A DNA stretch of 6,476 bases from Candidatus Woesearchaeota archaeon (lineage in GTDB: Archaea; Nanobdellota; Nanobdellia; Woesearchaeales; GW2011-AR4): contig JACPMQ010000079.1 in assembly GCA_016185955.1 (NCBI GenBank), forward strand, positions 1 through 6,476. Direction: 5' to 3'. Positions 6,450 through 6,476 of this stretch are shown one piece after another (position 1 is the stretch's first letter; each line of letters begins with the position of its first letter). The notes under the pieces were generated by a model, which saw only the letters and a program-made list of their open reading frames with translations, was not told the origin of the DNA and did no database searches. Both the position numbers and the translations under genes were made by a program.

Positions 6450-6476
6450 CACAGCATAAAGGGTTTTTGCGAATTA
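6439..6476 (-). repeat. Right copy of 38-base inverted repeat, at the window end
   Basis: This is the reverse-complement partner of 119-156, with 36 of 38 bases matching. It supplies the last codons and the stop of the broken homoserine dehydrogenase frame, so the junction between gene and repeat lies at about 6438/6439. The repeat reaches the last base of the window, so its full length and what lies beyond are unknown. If the window is a whole contig, ending inside a repeat would suggest a multi-copy sequence that stopped the assembly (inference). Confidence 0.85.

Overview
The window looks like a fragment of a small, AT-rich archaeal genome, most likely a DPANN lineage such as Woesearchaeota or Pacearchaeota (inference). 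Three things point to archaea. TATA-like boxes sit about 25-30 bases before start codons. One gene has a start preceded by AGGTGAT, which pairs with the 3' end of archaeal 16S rRNA. The large secreted protease is dense in N-glycosylation sequons and ends in a PGF-pre-PGF-type domain. All genes lie on the + strand.

Layout. Positions 1-118 are non-coding and hold two hairpin-forming inverted repeats. They share a loop octamer and outer bases, but their stem cores differ; they sit on a 63-base period. Positions 119-156 are a 38-base repeat that returns in inverted orientation at 6439-6476, the very end of the window. Next comes a compact apparent operon: an RDD-family membrane protein (201-698), a small uncharacterised protein (707-922) and a membrane-anchored SppA-type serine peptidase (897-1832), with short gaps or overlap. 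A separate promoter drives a 1328-residue cell-surface subtilisin-family (S8) protease (1883-5869). Last is the 5' part of a homoserine dehydrogenase gene with its own promoter (5901-6449). It is frameshifted by what looks like one missing A and cut off where the right-hand inverted repeat begins.

The theme of the intact genes is proteolysis at the cell envelope. SppA would act in or near the membrane. The subtilase would be exported, glycosylated and anchored by a C-terminal helix with its catalytic domain outside. The RDD protein is a membrane protein of unknown role. The homoserine dehydrogenase remnant belongs to amino-acid biosynthesis and is unrelated.

The points most worth a second look are the paired hairpins with different but self-complementary stems, the inverted repeat pair that bounds the gene block and interrupts homoserine dehydrogenase, and a lysine where the S8 protease should have its oxyanion-hole asparagine. 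No complete mobile element, transposase, recombinase, CRISPR array, tRNA or rRNA was found.
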